Numbered from the stretch's first letter, positions 33,191 to 45,921 are shown. The stretch is 64,000 nucleotides of DNA from Sequoia sempervirens (GCA_007258455.2 VDFB02358134.1:212214026-212278025), one strand, 5' to 3'. The notes: generated from the letters alone by a model not told the origin. Program-made: numbers and translations.

Positions 33191-35559
33191 ATTAGAGTAA
33201 TGTGATAAAATTATGTAAAGAGTGTTGTTGTAAATAGGATCACAATATGCATCCTAGCCTTAGATATTCATATCATGTACACTAATCCATCTAATGTGAC
33301 AGTCTTAATAAGAGTTGTACTTGTCTTCATAATGATCTAGCTCCTAAAGATAAACTAGTTTCTAAAGACACGCCACATAGGATATGGATGCATATCTAGT
33401 GGTTTGATGTAGAGATATAGTGCATAAATGCTAAAGTCAACTTTGCATTCTCTATAATCAAATAAACATTTTTTATTCTTGCTGCCAATAAAATCATGGT
33501 TAATAAATTCATTTTTTTCAAATGTAATCTAATAAGATAACGAACTTTGAAGAAAGATTGACATTGAAACATTATACTTTGAAATTTTAATTTAGAGAAC
33601 TAGGTCACATCATGTGACCATAGTTCATAGATTAAGATATACTAAATTTCATAGTCTAAGATGTAGATAGTCTGCGTCTCCTTTTAGGAAAAAATTAATT
33701 ATTTAATTATACCCATATTATAATATATTATACTATTATTGATATCTTCAAATAGTTTTAGAAATATTATTATTTATCTATTTTTTAGATTAAATAATTG
33801 ATATGGACTAAAATTTTATATATTAAAGAATTTATTGATTAATTAGGAATCTAAATGGTCTTTTAATTTGAAATTTTAATTCTATTTTATTATATTATTT
33901 TCTAGCAAACAATATTGAGGTTTTAATATGTGTGGAAATGAAAGAATGAATAAAGGACTAGAACTAGGTTTTCACCTCAACTATAATTGAAACATTTCTT
34001 CACAAAGATTGTCTAACCATATAATTTTACTAGGCTTAACCAATCCTACATCTTCACTCAAACATTAGTTTAAAACATTTGACATACTCAAGCGTTACAC
34101 ATTCTAAAATAAAAAAGGGTATTTATAAATTATTTTGATTTTTAAGTGTTTAGATAAAATTAAGTTAATGATATTTTAAAAACATAATTTAGTTATAAGA
34201 GAAATAAATGTTTTTAAAAAATGATATGAACTTAAAGTAAAAAAAAAATATGGACAAAAATAATTAATGTCACATGCATGAGTTGGAAGCATTAAAAAAT
34301 TGTTCTATAGAACTATAAAACAATGATCAATTTTTTCATTCCATATTTTAATTTCATAGATTCATTTCATTCTAATTATAATATCATTATATGTTTAGAT
34401 GCATTACCATAGTACTCCCATAAGTATAATATATTCATAATTATTGACAACATGCTAGTTACAACATAGTACATTATGTTATAGTCTTCTAGCTCCTCCA
34501 TCCAATCCTAATTTCTCATTCTAATAGGGAAAGGTGCTAGTGATCCCAACCATTGATAAAATCTATGATTTTTCTTTAACAATGGTACATACATTATTCA
34601 AGCAAACAAATCATAGTTCACGAAGCACTAACTTATCTATAACCATCATACTCACTCTATAAACATATTAAAGGTTAACATATTATTTATTATTTATCTA
34701 AGTTCATTGTCATTTCTAATAGAGTTCATTATAGAAGCACATAGAGTAATGAAGGGTTTACATAGAAACAAATTTCCAAATTATTAAGTTTACCCAAATG
34801 GTCTACCTCAATCCTCAAACTATGACCTCCAATCCCATTTGAACTTTCTAGCAAATACAATCTTCCCTATTGATAATATGGCTTCAAACTTTCCAAAATT
34901 CTACCAATGTCCTACTATTCCTAGCATCACACTATACTTATGGGAAAACTATATAACATTTAAACTTTCTATAGTTTAGACTTATAACTATAAGGCTTAG
35001 ATATACATATTGACTTGTGGTTTGAAGAACTTACAAGTTCAATGTAGACATAGGATTAAACAAGTGAGGTACAATGTAATTCCTAAAGTATCACCCTTGG
35101 GATATCATCCAAGAAAACACTTTTTTAAAGAACAACACAAGAATGACTACAACATTGAAGATAGAACATTGGCATGTCACATTTCACATGATGATGCAAA
35201 CATGTCATGTGATTAGTTGAAAAATGGATGCTTTATGGTTTTCAAAATAGAACACGACTTTTCCACAACTAACATTCAAGGATGCCCTAGAGATCTCAAT
35301 CAAACGATGAGGATGGGAGAAAGAGATCTACTGAAGGATTGTCCTAGGGGCTGATTAGGATCTAATGAGGGGTTCACCACCAAGTAATAACTTGGAAAGA
35401 CTAATGCAATGTAAGATGCAACACTAAATCCTAGTTTGATGCAATGACCTACAAAATGACCCAAAAAAGTGTGTAAAAAAAAACAAAAAGTCACAAAATA
35501 GAATGTATGCACGTAGAAACTTGTAGAGACTTGAATAGAGACTCAAAATTCTACACATC
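33191..35559. other. AT-rich stretch without recognised gene
   Basis: 33660-34450 is extremely AT-rich with many TTTAATT and ATATTAT words. No gene, LTR end or repeat with a clear period. A 68-codon frame at 35010-35216 has no domain. Confidence 0.6.
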
Positions 35560-36190
35560 CTAAAACTTTGGCCTATTGGGACTCATTCACCATTTTGGGC
35601 GAATCAGTCCCAATTATGGATTTCTGCATAGGAACAGGTTTTAGGCAAAAGGGTGTCTGAATCTACAAAGATCTCTAGAAAACACCTAAAGGACTCATTC
35701 ACCACTTGTGGTGAATGAGTCCAGTTTGGATTTTTTGGAACTTCAAAGTTCTGATCTTCACCTCTTAGTCTGCTCAATCTGCCTCTCCAAGTTTCTGGAT
35801 CCGAAACTCTGATTTCAGGGCTGTAGATGACCTTTTAGTGAAGATTGTAACCTTGCAAATGGGGAGACAAATCCAACAAGCTTGTAACCTAATCTTCAAT
35901 AATCTTCAAGACTTCAAATCACCTAGATTTGCAATCATAGAGAGAGAGAGAGAGAGAAATTGTTGATTGTTAGAGAATAGGGGTTTGCCTTGGTCAAACC
36001 CCTTTTAGGTAATTAAACCATTGAATGATGAAAAAATGAAACAAGGACATGAAACATGAAACATGAAACATAGGATATGAAACATGAATAATGATACCTT
36101 GAATGATGCCTTGTAAATTATGTCTTATAAATCCACAACTCAACATGAAATGGCCATGAAGGATGTAGATCTTGACCTTGAGATAAGTGT
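35560..36190 (+). repeat. dispersed hairpin-bearing repeat, copy 1
   Basis: Shares with 52330-52800, in the same orientation, the words GGACTCATTCACC, CCTTGGTCAAACCCC followed by TTTTRGGTAAT, ATGAAATGGC and GGATGTRGATCTT, in that order and similar spacing. It contains a (GA)n run at 35939-35957. Element class unknown; no coding seen. Confidence 0.7.
35691..35722. repeat. perfect 15-bp inverted repeat (hairpin)
   Basis: Arms GGACTCATTCACCAC and its exact complement, separated by TT. A weaker version lies at 35578-35611 and another at 36559-36593; the copy-2 equivalent is at 52346-52374. As RNA it would fold into a tight 15-pair stem. Confidence 0.92.
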
Positions 36191-36684
36191 AGAACAATGC
36201 TTGATCTTGGATCTTCAATGCTACATCATGACACTAGCTCAATAACATGTTTGATGCTTAATATGCTTGACATGATGATGGATCTTGAATTGCTACAACA
36301 ATTGATGAATAAATTTTCCCTTGAATGCCTTAAAAACAGTCTTGAATTCTATCTTGATGATCTTGTAAAGACTTGGAATGCTTAACTCTTGAGTGCTAGA
36401 CTTGATAACATGTAGACCTTATGAAAGAATGATTTTAAAGCTTGCTTATATAGGAAATGCACTCAAATGATCATTTATTAGATCCCCAAGGCCGACATAG
36501 AAGAAATTTGAACTTAAAACCAAATTTCTCCCACTCAAACCTTGAAAATGGCTCAAATGGGACTCATTCGCCCAAAGTGGTGAATGGGTTCCACAGGGGC
36601 TATTTTTCCAGCTAAAGTGTCGGTGAGTGAAGAAATTATGTTTATATGTTGATCTTTTCAGGTTTTTGATCAAAATATTCCTTG
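36191..36684. other. non-coding stretch with one imperfect hairpin
   Basis: CTTGATnnTG words recur at 36170-36420. The hairpin of the GGGACTCATTCGCCC...GTGAATGGGTTCC type lies at 36559-36593. No gene. Confidence 0.55.
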
Positions 36685-37040
36685 AGAAAGTGTGAATAAA
36701 TACACTTTACAACACTAAATTAAGACAAAATTGGGTCTATTTAGCTAAGAAGGGCCCTAAATCCCATATGAATGTGTAAAACACATTACAACAAAAAATT
36801 AGGTCCACTTTGGTTTACAAGTCCCCTAAATTTAATGTGTAGGTGTAAATAAATACACTTTACAACATCAAATTAAGGAAAAGTTAATTTAATTTAGCTT
36901 AAAAAGGGCCCAAGACCTAATGTGGATGTGTAAAACACATCACAACACTAGATCAAGGTGATATCAAGTCTAATATATCATTTAGTATTCCAAAATCAAG
37001 TGTGCAAATGTACATGAAGACATTTTTTGACACTACATAA
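36685..37040. repeat. tandem repeat of about 80 and 73 bp, 4-5 units
   Basis: ACACWTTACAAC-like landmarks fall at 36701, 36781, 36854 and 36934. Units 1 and 3 share AATAAATACACTTTACAAC, units 2 and 4 share GTGTAAAACACATYACAAC, so the array looks built from a dimer of about 153 bp. Confidence 0.78.
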
Positions 37041-37259
37041 TGTTAAGAAAAATGACACAAAAGACATCGACAACACTAAAAAACATCGTTGTTGCTCCAA
37101 AAAAAGCTACACAAGAAGAAGAATTACCAAGTAGTGATCTTACAAGAGAGTGGAACGACATCACAATGATAATAAATTCCTAATTTGTGATCATGTTCCC
37201 TCATGAATCCACACCCTAAACACACTCAATGAAACTCACCACAATGATAATAAACTACC
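37041..37259. other. short unassigned flank of the Tat-like element
   Basis: Contains two copies of CACAATGATAATAAA (about 37164 and 37239). No coding. The last bases before the LTR-like repeat (CTACC) do not match the bases after its other end. Confidence 0.5.
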
Positions 37260-39409
37260 TGAAAGCTGCCTTCTTCCCTTGATGGATTTGAAACATTTCT
37301 TAGCCAACCGAGTGCATCCTATTTGCATATTTGTATCATTGTTAAATGGATCAAATGATCTGATGAGACAACTCCTGACAGATCATGATCATTTGTTTGG
37401 AGGGAGGAAACAGTTGTTCCCTCCCACCACCTTCAAGGTCACCCTTTATAGATTTGTCACTAACTTCCTTGACATAGGCCTTCTTCTAATGCCAGCTCTA
37501 TTGATGGGTGCTAAGGGAAGAGGTGAGAATAAATGAGTGATGAAAGGAGCAATGTGCCTTTTCCTTGTTTAGCTTTCTCAATGGGTCTCCCTGACAGACC
37601 TATGATAGGCTTCTTGAATCCTGCATACATGAAGCGTCGTAAGTTCGTTCATACACAAATCAAGGCAAACGCTAGTCAAATCTTGCAAACTCCTTGTTAG
37701 ATCCATCCATGCATCATCAAAAGATCATAATATTCATATTTGGAGCTCATTTGGACCACAAAAATTAATGTGTGCTCAAGGATGTGGGGGCCACAAAGCA
37801 AAGGAATGACGGGCAATGAATAAAGAGCGGATGACGAACGACCGACAGACGGAAGGCAGACGATGGATGGCAGATAGAAGGTGGACAACGAACGGCAGAC
37901 AAAAGGTGGATGGTGGACGGAAGGCGGATGACATATGGAAGGCGGACGGCGGATAAAAGGTGGATGGGGGACGGAAGGAAATCAACCACAGAGGGATGGC
38001 AACACGGAAGGAAAGTTCCCAGATGGTCACAGAGGGACGGCAGCCCAGACGGCCACAGACGGACAACGGCCCAAAAGGACAACGACCAAGAAGGAAAGTT
38101 CTCGGATGGCCATGGAGGGATGGCGGCCCGAAAGGAAAGTTCCTGGACCGCCACAGAGTGACAGCGACCTAGAAGGAAAGTTCCCAGATGGCCACAGAGG
38201 GACAACAGCCTAGAAGGAAAGTTCTCAGATGGCCACAAAGGGACAATGACCTAACAATGAAGTTCCTAGACGGCCACAGCAGAACAACAGCCTGACAAGC
38301 AAGTCTCAGACAGCCACGGAGGGACATCGGCCCAACAAGGAAGTTCCCAGATGGCCACGGAGGGATGGTGGCCCGACTAGAAAGTCCCAAAGAGCCACAG
38401 AGGGATGGCAGCCCAACAAGGAAGTTCCCAAATGGCCACGGAGGGATGGCGGCCCAACAAGGAAGTTCCCAGACGACCACAAAGGGACGACGCCTCAACA
38501 ATGAAGTCTCAAATGGCCACAGAGGGATGGTAGCCTGACAAGAAAGTTCTCAGATGGCCATGGAGGGATGGTGGCCCAACAAGGAAGTCCTGGACAGCCA
38601 CAGAGGGATGACAGCCCAACAAGGAAGTCCCAACGGTGAGGGAGGGACAGTTGCCCAAGATGGAAGTCCCAACAGCGATAGAGGGACAGCAGCCCGACAT
38701 GAAATTTTTGCAACTTCCCAAAACTTAACGAAACCTTGGTAGTTCACTTAGGCATCACAAAAATACTAAATCCATAGACAACTTGTCCCGAAAGTCAAAA
38801 AATGATGGAAAATGAGAAGCATGTTAGAAGGGGCCAATTCAGTAGGAGCAAGGAAAAAAGTAGAAAAGGAAGGGAGGGACTTTGTTTCTCCCTCAGATTC
38901 GAACACCCCAGGTAAAATGAAGGGCATGGAGCAGTGTTTATAGGCCAATTTTCATTAATGGAATGCATTGATTTCTTTGTATGGCCGGCCTAGGTTAGGT
39001 GAGATGCAGAAACCCACACGCGTTTGGATGCTTCGTCAAGGCTCAGACAGAGAAACTAAGTGTGGATCCTACCATGTGGGTGGAAGTTAGGCGTCATTCG
39101 CTACTCAGTGATGAAACATGTGCGACGACCAACATGGGGTGACTTGCAGTTGTAGGTCCGCGAGGCCTAGAGAATGTCAAGGCAACAGGTGAAGGGAAAC
39201 CCGCAAGGGCACTTCTACAAAGGAAAAAGACTTAGCAAAATTCAGGTAGGTGAATTTGGTCAAGGGAATTTCATCGTTTGAAGGCACATGACCAATTTGG
39301 GCTTGGAAAAAGGGGCACACAAAACAATATGGGAGAAAAGCAGCCCGTCGAGAGATAAAAGACGGGTTCCTTACCTATGGCGGGGCATGTGTGCAAAACA
39401 TGCACAACA
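37260..39409 (+). repeat. Tat-like element, left (5') LTR
   Basis: Runs TGAAAGCTGCC...CATGCACAACA, 2150 bp. Holds a purine-rich GACGGAAGGCGGATG-type subarray (37801-37985) and the 41-bp array (37985-38703). Its start is set by loss of similarity to the right copy and by a TG dinucleotide only. Confidence 0.82.
37985..38703 (+). repeat. 41-bp GC-rich minisatellite, about 17.5 copies
   Basis: Units centre on AAGGAAGTTCCCAGATGGCC followed by ACGGAGGGATGGCGGCCCAAC; for example, starts at 38418 and 38459 are exactly 41 apart. As 41 is not a multiple of three, the array opens long frames in several phases on both strands, which I do not count as genes. Confidence 0.95.
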
Positions 39410-39411
39410 AA

Positions 39412-39428
39412 TGGCAACTCACTGGGGA
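39412..39428 (+). other. Tat-like element primer binding site
   Basis: TGGCAACTCACTGGGGA begins two bases after the LTR end. It matches, with one substitution and one missing base, the TGGCGACTCnACTGGGGA type that I associate with Tat/Ogre-lineage Ty3 elements (tRNA-Arg in pea Ogre, from memory). Confidence 0.75.
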
Positions 39429-40989
39429 AATTCTCTAGAGAATTTTGATGACAAACGTGAATCACGAACCCAGAATCTCTGGTTTCGACCTTCATGCTAG
39501 GGAAAACAAACCAGATGCTCAACCAAAGGATCAAAACCACTTACCAACCCAACCTTCAGTATGCTAAAAATCCAAGTGTGTGCAATTGTGTCAATTCCCA
39601 TCCTTCAGTTGTTACAGGAACCCAAGCTCCACCAAGTTAAGCTACATAGTTTATTCTAACTCCAAAAGCATCTAGGACATTGCCTCACTGCCAGTCACGC
39701 GTCCATATCCTCGACGAGGTTATCGTTGTGATTCTCCCAAACATTGCTCTACTACTAGCCAGGCATCCATAGCCCCGATAGAGTTGCTCGAATCCCCCTA
39801 AAAAATGAATTTTCTTTCTTTTGATTTTCAATGCTTTCTTTTCTTTTCTTTTCTTTTGATTTTCTCTTTTCAATTCCTTTCATTTCAACCTGCAAGCAAT
39901 GAGGCTCGCATTCAGGGCTAAGAATCATAGTGGCGCTGAATCATAATTTTAGATTTCTCACTTAACTAGACTTCATAAAGGACCTACAATGACCTCAGGA
40001 TTCTTAAAGTGTGTAAAAGATATAATATTTTAGAATACATCAGAGTTGGACTAAACCAATGACTTATTCTCTTTGAATCAAACACCCAGATCACTTGACA
40101 CTAATAGAAGACCTTCACCATCCCCTCTAAAAACTTGATTGGAGTTTAGCAAAGAAATATGTAGAACAACCCCAGGTGATAAGTATGGTTGTTGTGTGCA
40201 TAGATGTGCCCAGCTAAAAGCAGAGGGACCCCAAGCAAAGTAGCAACAAGGTGAAAGAAAACAAAAAACAAATGGAATCAAACGAAAAACAAACACCTAA
40301 ACTAACCAAAGTGGTACAGTGAAAGCAAACAACAAAGAAACTGCCTAAAGCGAACAACCTACAACAAACCAACTACTCAAGCAAAAGAAAGAAAGCAAAG
40401 TATATATAGAAAAACTACACTACTCAAAAAAATGAGCTATGTACAAAGAGATTTACAAAGCACCATGTTAAGGCAAGGCAAACCGACACTCATGGCCATT
40501 GGACTTCATAATGCATGCTCAAGTAATAGGGAAATCGTTACAGTTCTAAGCCATGCAGATTTATCTTTATATTCAGAAAAAGGAAATTCAACACTATGAC
40601 ATTGAAATTCAATCACATAGTCCCGAAAAATTAGCAGTTGAGGTGATTCGTTGAACCCATGGTTGATCCATAAACAAGTTCTCCTTCCCGCACTCCCATA
40701 ATAAAAATGATAAATGTAGCTATGAAAATTAACATGGGCAAGGAAGGATAAAACCTAGATGGCGTCACATGGAGGTGGCAGCATTTGACAGTCGAGAGTG
40801 AGCACTACATCATCAGTCTTCGTGTTGGCTACCTTGAATGGAGGGACTGGATGGTGCAACATTTCTATTCTTGGGCATGCATAGGGCTGGGAGGATGGGG
40901 AAACAAATAACTCTTCTGGAAGCTACCAATGGGACCTACAACCCCAGTTGGTAGTTCTTCAAAAAGAAATACTTCTCCACGTTGATCAT
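39429..40989. other. Tat-like element interior without sense coding
   Basis: Where gag would be expected only broken frames occur. There is a diverged duplication of about 63 bp (39676-39738 against 39739-39801, sharing ACATTGC...CTAC...CATCCATA), a TTTTC-type simple repeat at 39826-39880, and A-rich text at 40240-40450. Confidence 0.6.
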
Positions 40990-42790
40990 CTACAAACTTA
41001 GGATCCACTTGTTCCTATCCTTAGATGGAAACATGTTGTCCCATTTCCTTTCCCAGGTGCCAACCTTATTTTTGTGATGTTCAGTGTCATGGGATGATGA
41101 CATGCATGAATTTGTCCTATTGCAGCCATCTGAATATGAAGGAGGATCAGTAATGATCATGGTGGAAGGACTCCACGTTGCATCTTGTAGCTGGTCAATT
41201 CTATCATACTTGTTGGCAACCATCAGAACACCCCCACCTTCGTCTTCTTCTCTTTGCTGGTCATGCATCTCATCATGACATTCACTTGTTTCCTCTTGCT
41301 CACTGTCGTTGTAGATGGAGAAGGATTTCCTCTCCCAATCTGGAAACTCTAATGCTTCACTATCTAGAGGTTTGGGTAGTATGTCTTCATCGCTGTTAAC
41401 ATCTGGGATGTACTCCTCTACTGCGCTGATATACCCTTGTGGCATGGTTCCAAGTGGGAGGAAAATAGGAAGAGACACTGGTCCATCAAGTGGATCAATG
41501 TATGTTGAGCGATCCACCCCTGAAAGTATTCTACAAATCCTATCATCCATTGAGTACAAATGTTCTATAGAGGGGAAGGACCTTGGATGATTGTTGGGAA
41601 GCATTCCTATTTGCTCCACTTCGTCGTTTGAAAGCTCAGGACTACTTTGATGTACTTATTCTATTGTTGTCCCAATATCTTTTTGAGGCTTGCTTTCAGA
41701 TGAGTCATTACTCGATTTAGGCTTTTGGTCCTCTTCCTCGATCCAGACAGCAAGTAGAGGAGGTCGGGCACTTGGCTGCTCTGCTTGTCCTCTAACTTGT
41801 TTGACAACTTCTTGGCATAGCTCACATGCAAACTTGGAATGTGATGAATCATGAAGCCTACACCAATTCGGGAGTATCAGAACTTCTAGATCCATTTGAT
41901 ATCTCAGCTCAAACCAATCCTTTGCTAATCTGGAGATGAGTTGGTCATACCTTTGTGCTATTGGGTCCTCATCATCACATGGGAAGGAAGTCTGGTAATA
42001 GACATTCGCGGCATGTTGTTGATCCCACTCCTCCAAATCTTCATTTTCATATTCTTGATCACTATCATTCTAGATGGAGAGGTCCTCTAATATGATCTCA
42101 CTTATTTCTTTTTCATCATTCTCTACTGTCCCAAGGTTGTCAACCTTTTCTCCTTTCTAATTTTTGGCATCTGTGGCGGTTGTCCTAGCATATGTTGTTG
42201 TAGAATTTTCTGACCCATCCTCAACTGCCAATGGCTCCTCTTCTAGATTGGAGGACTACTCTTTGTTGATAGAGGAAATGCTTTCCAACTCCCTTCTGAC
42301 TGATTGTTCATCAAATCTTTTTGTTGTCCTATATAAATCAACTTCTTCCCTTCCATTTTCAGCTTCAGTGTTTGCTATCCTAGCACTAGTCTGTGTCAAA
42401 TTCCTTGGTTCATATTCATGTGTTTTCCTCCAGAAGTTGACAGCTCTTTGGCCTCATGGGATGAATTCTCTTCATTGGGAGTCGGCTGCTCTAACTTGCC
42501 CAAACAACCCTTGACTTGAGTGATGATATTTGCACATGATGAAGAAGTGAATTCTAAATGTGATGCATTGTGAAATCTGCACCAACTTGACATTAGTACC
42601 TCCTCAAATCTTGGTTTGTCTTTGTTGTCCAAACATTCTTGGACCAGCTCCTTGAATTCCTTAGCTGCCATGGTTGTCAACTCCTCTTCTGGATCTTTAG
42701 GAGCCAAGGGTTGGTATATTTCTCAAAAGGGAATTTCTCCTTGCAAGACTCTTTCAACTCTATCCAAGAATGTTAGACACCCCAATTCAT
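40990..42790 (-). pseudogene. antisense ORF relic of the Tat-like element, repeated Cys/His motifs
   Basis: From about 42400 down to 40990 one frame is open except for about four stops, and the 42396-42707 part lies one frame away, so a single frameshift plus stops explain the decay of a roughly 600-residue protein. Three motifs resemble each other: CTIHCTHRHNELGC near 42790, WCRFHNASHLEFTSSSC near 42560, WCRLHDSSHSKFACELC near 41840, a C-x2-H-x3/4-H-x4-C style zinc site. The rest is acidic (DSEQEETSECHDEMHDQQRE) and ends SKDRNKWILSL. No enzyme motif. The function is unknown; a displaced Gag or a captured gene are alternatives. Confidence 0.65.
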
Positions 42791-44130
42791 TATGTCTGTG
42801 AGTGCAATGGATCGTACACTTATCTACCAATGAAAATTATGCAATGGTCTCTTCAATCTCCTGTTTAAATCTACATGTACCTAAGTGATGTTGATTTGCA
42901 CGCGCCGCTCCATTTCAACTCAGCTTTTGTTTGCCTTCAAAAATTTTTGATTTTAAGCTTCAACATTAAAAGAGATCTCCTTATCTTAGATTTCTTCTTG
43001 AAAGTGCTCTTTTCAACTTCCAACTTTCAACTTTGTAGCTTCAACATGCCAACCCTCCTTCTAACGCTAGTTTTGTTAATGTGTTTTTTATGCACTTCTC
43101 CACACAGGTAATGCATAGATGCATCACCTCTCTTCAAAGAAAATCTTCCACAATCAAATTGTAGAACACTATCCCAAGGTCTCTAATGTTAGGTCTTGAC
43201 AGTGCTTGGAATACCTCAGTTGATTCATGTGATTTTCTGGAATCACAACGCGGACTTACAGATGAGTTACAAAGCATGGGGAGTTGGGTCTACAAATGGA
43301 GTTCTTAAGGTGCAAAAATTGTTGTTCAGTTGCTGCAGGTTCAAACAATAGTCTTGGAATCCATTTTATCATTGGATTTGGATTTACAATGTGCAATGAA
43401 CCTTGGCATAGGCTACTTAATAAAAAAAAAGGGGGGGCAGGGAAGAGAGGAAGTTCCTAGACCTGAAACTATGATTGAACAGTGATCATGGAGGCTGCTA
43501 CAGCAGAAAAACTCCATAAACTGGGTTTTGCTTGGCCAAGAGGAACCTACAGTTACACAAAATAGTTTCCACCTTCAAAGGACTGTAGATTTTCAAATTA
43601 CACACACACATCATGCACATGCAATCAAACTAAGTTGCAGCAATAAAGGAAGGAAGCTCAGACTAGCTTTACAAAGTAGTTCATCATCAATAAACCACAA
43701 AAAGCATGAGCTAGGAATTCATCAAATACTGAAACAACAATCACCATCCTCACTTCCACTCAAGAAACTAACAACTAAAACTAATAGGGAAGTAAAACCA
43801 TGCACACATAATGAGAAAACTCAAAAGGAACATCCATAGATCATGCAATGCTACTTTCTATTGCTGCAGAATGTATTTACACTAGTTTTCCAACCATTTA
43901 CAAATGAGGGGGGGACCCCTATTTATAGTTTTCCAAAGCCCAAATGAATGACTAGGATTGAATTACATTGTTTGGCTCAGATTCGATTACATTAGGGATT
44001 CACCTACCCCACAATATTTAGCAATTTAAAATACAACTTTTTTCTTTTCCCTAGTTTGTCTTTTAGTGCCCAGGTGTTGTAGCAGTTTTGTCCTCTTGCT
44101 AATTTCCCTTTTACGATAGCTGAAATTGCC
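42791..44130. other. Tat-like element 3' interior with purine tracts
   Basis: No sense coding recognised. AAAAAAAAAGGGGGGG then CAGGGAAGAGAGGAAG at 43423-43452 is a strong polypurine tract, and a weaker GAGGGGGGG lies near 43906. Neither abuts the start of LTR similarity at 44131, which leaves the true 3' LTR start open. There is a CA repeat near 43591. Confidence 0.5.
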
Positions 44131-45921
44131 TGAAAGCTGCCTTCTTCCCCTGATGGATTTGAAGCATTTCTCATCCAACTAAGTGCATCCCGTTTGTAGA
44201 TTTTTATCATCGTTAAATGGATCAAATGATCTAATGAGACAGCTCCTAACAGATCATGATTGTTTTTTTGGAGGGAGGAGAGGAAACAATCATTCCCTCC
44301 CACCACCTTCAAGGCAACCCTTTATAGATTTGTCACTAAATTCCTTGACATAGGCCTTCTTCTAATGCCAACTTTGTTGATGGGTACTAGGGGAAGAGGC
44401 GAGCATAAATGAATGGTGAAAGGAGCAATGTGCCTTTTCCTTGTTCAACTTTTTCAATGGGTCTCCCTGAGGGACCTGCAGTAGGCTTCTTGAATCCTGC
44501 ATACATGAAGTGTCGTAAGTGCATTCATACACAAATCAACACAAACACTAGTCGAATCCTACAAACTCCTTGTTAGATCCATCCATGCATCATCAAAAGA
44601 TCATAATATTCATATTTGGAGCTCATTTGGACCACAAACATTAATGTGTGCTCAAGCGTGCGGGTGCTAAAGGGTAGAGGAACAACAGATCATAAATGAC
44701 CGACAGACGACGGACGACCAATAGAAGGAAGGTGAATGATGGACGAAAGCAAAATGACAGATGGAAGGTGAACGACGGACAGAAGGAAGACGAGGGATGG
44801 AAGGAAAACAACCACAAAGGGATGGCGACCTGACAAGGAAGTTCCCAAACAACCACGGAGGAACGACATCCTGACAAGGAAGTCCCAAATGACCACAGAG
44901 GGAGAGTGGCCCAACAAGGAAGTTCCCAAATGGCCACGGAGGGACAACGACCCAAGAAGGAAGTTCCCAGACTGCCACGGAGGGACGGTGGCTCAACAAG
45001 GAAGTCTCAAACGACCATGGAGGGACAACAACCCGACAAGGAAGTTCCCAGATGGCCACAGAGGGACGAAAGCTTGATAAGGAAGTCTTGGTAGGCCACA
45101 AAGGGATGGCGGCCCGACAAGGAAGTCTCGGATGACCATAGAGGGATGGCGGCCTGATAAGGAAGTCCCACCGGTGACGGAGGGACGACGGACCGACATG
45201 GAAGTTCTGATGGGGATGGAGGGACAACGACCCAACATGAAATTTCCACAACTTCCCTAAACTTAACGAAACCTTGGTAGTTCACTTAGGCATCACAAAA
45301 ACATCCCAAATCCATAGGCAACTTGTCCCCAAAGTCAAAAAAGATGGAAAATGTGAAGCATGTGAGAAGGCACCAAGTCAGCAGGAGTAAGGCAAAAAGC
45401 AGAAAAGGAAGGGGGGGACTTTGTTTCTCCCTCATATTTGAACACCCCATGTAAAATCAAGGTCATGGAGCAGTGTTTATAGGAAAATTTCTAATAATGG
45501 CATGCATTGATATCTTTGTATGGCAGACCTAGGTTAGGTGAGATGTGAAAACCCACACTCGTTTGGATGCTTGTTCAAGGCTCAAATGGAGAAACTAAGT
45601 GTAAATCCCGCCATGCGGGTGGAAGCTAGGCATCAATCGCTACTTAGCAGTGAAACATGAGCGGCGACCCACATGGGGCGACCTGCAGCTGCAGGTCCAC
45701 GAGGCCTGGAGAACCCCGGGGAACTTCCATGAAGGAAAAAGACTTAGCAAAATTTAGGTAGGTGAATTTGGTCAGGGGAATTTCATCGTTTGAAGGCACA
45801 TGACCAATTTGGTCTTGGAAAAAGGGGCACACAAAATGAGATGGGAGAAAAGCAGCCCATCGGGAGCGAAAAGAGGGGGTCCCTGCCTATGGTAGGTCAT
45901 GTGTGCAAAACATGCACAACA
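44131..45921 (+). repeat. Tat-like element, right (3') LTR
   Basis: 1791 bp, colinear with 37260-39409. The 359-bp length difference comes from the minisatellite (287 bp) and the subarray before it (about 64 bp), with small indels. Confidence 0.85.
44808..45239 (+). repeat. 41-bp minisatellite, about 10.5 copies
   Basis: Same unit as 37985-38703, seven units shorter (719 against 432 bp). Confidence 0.95.

Larger units (their letters stand above)
37260..45921 (+). mobile_element. Tat/Ogre-like LTR element with antisense ORF, no visible gag-pol
   Basis: Two long direct repeats (37260-39409 and 44131-45921) enclose a 4.7-kb interior. Directly after the left repeat is a primer binding site of the TGGCGACTCnnCTGGGGA kind, so the element reads plus strand. 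The interior shows no Gag, protease, RT or integrase. A coding relic lies on the opposite strand at 40990-42790, the place where Tat-lineage elements are known to carry antisense ORFs. No target duplication is visible, so the left end of the homology may not be the true LTR start. Confidence 0.75.

Noticed and set aside
37765..38747. Many overlapping open frames, up to 157 codons, on both strands
   Set aside because: They are products of the 41-bp minisatellite, whose period is not a multiple of three; peptides such as GHLGTFLLG simply repeat with the array. The same holds at 44641-45285.
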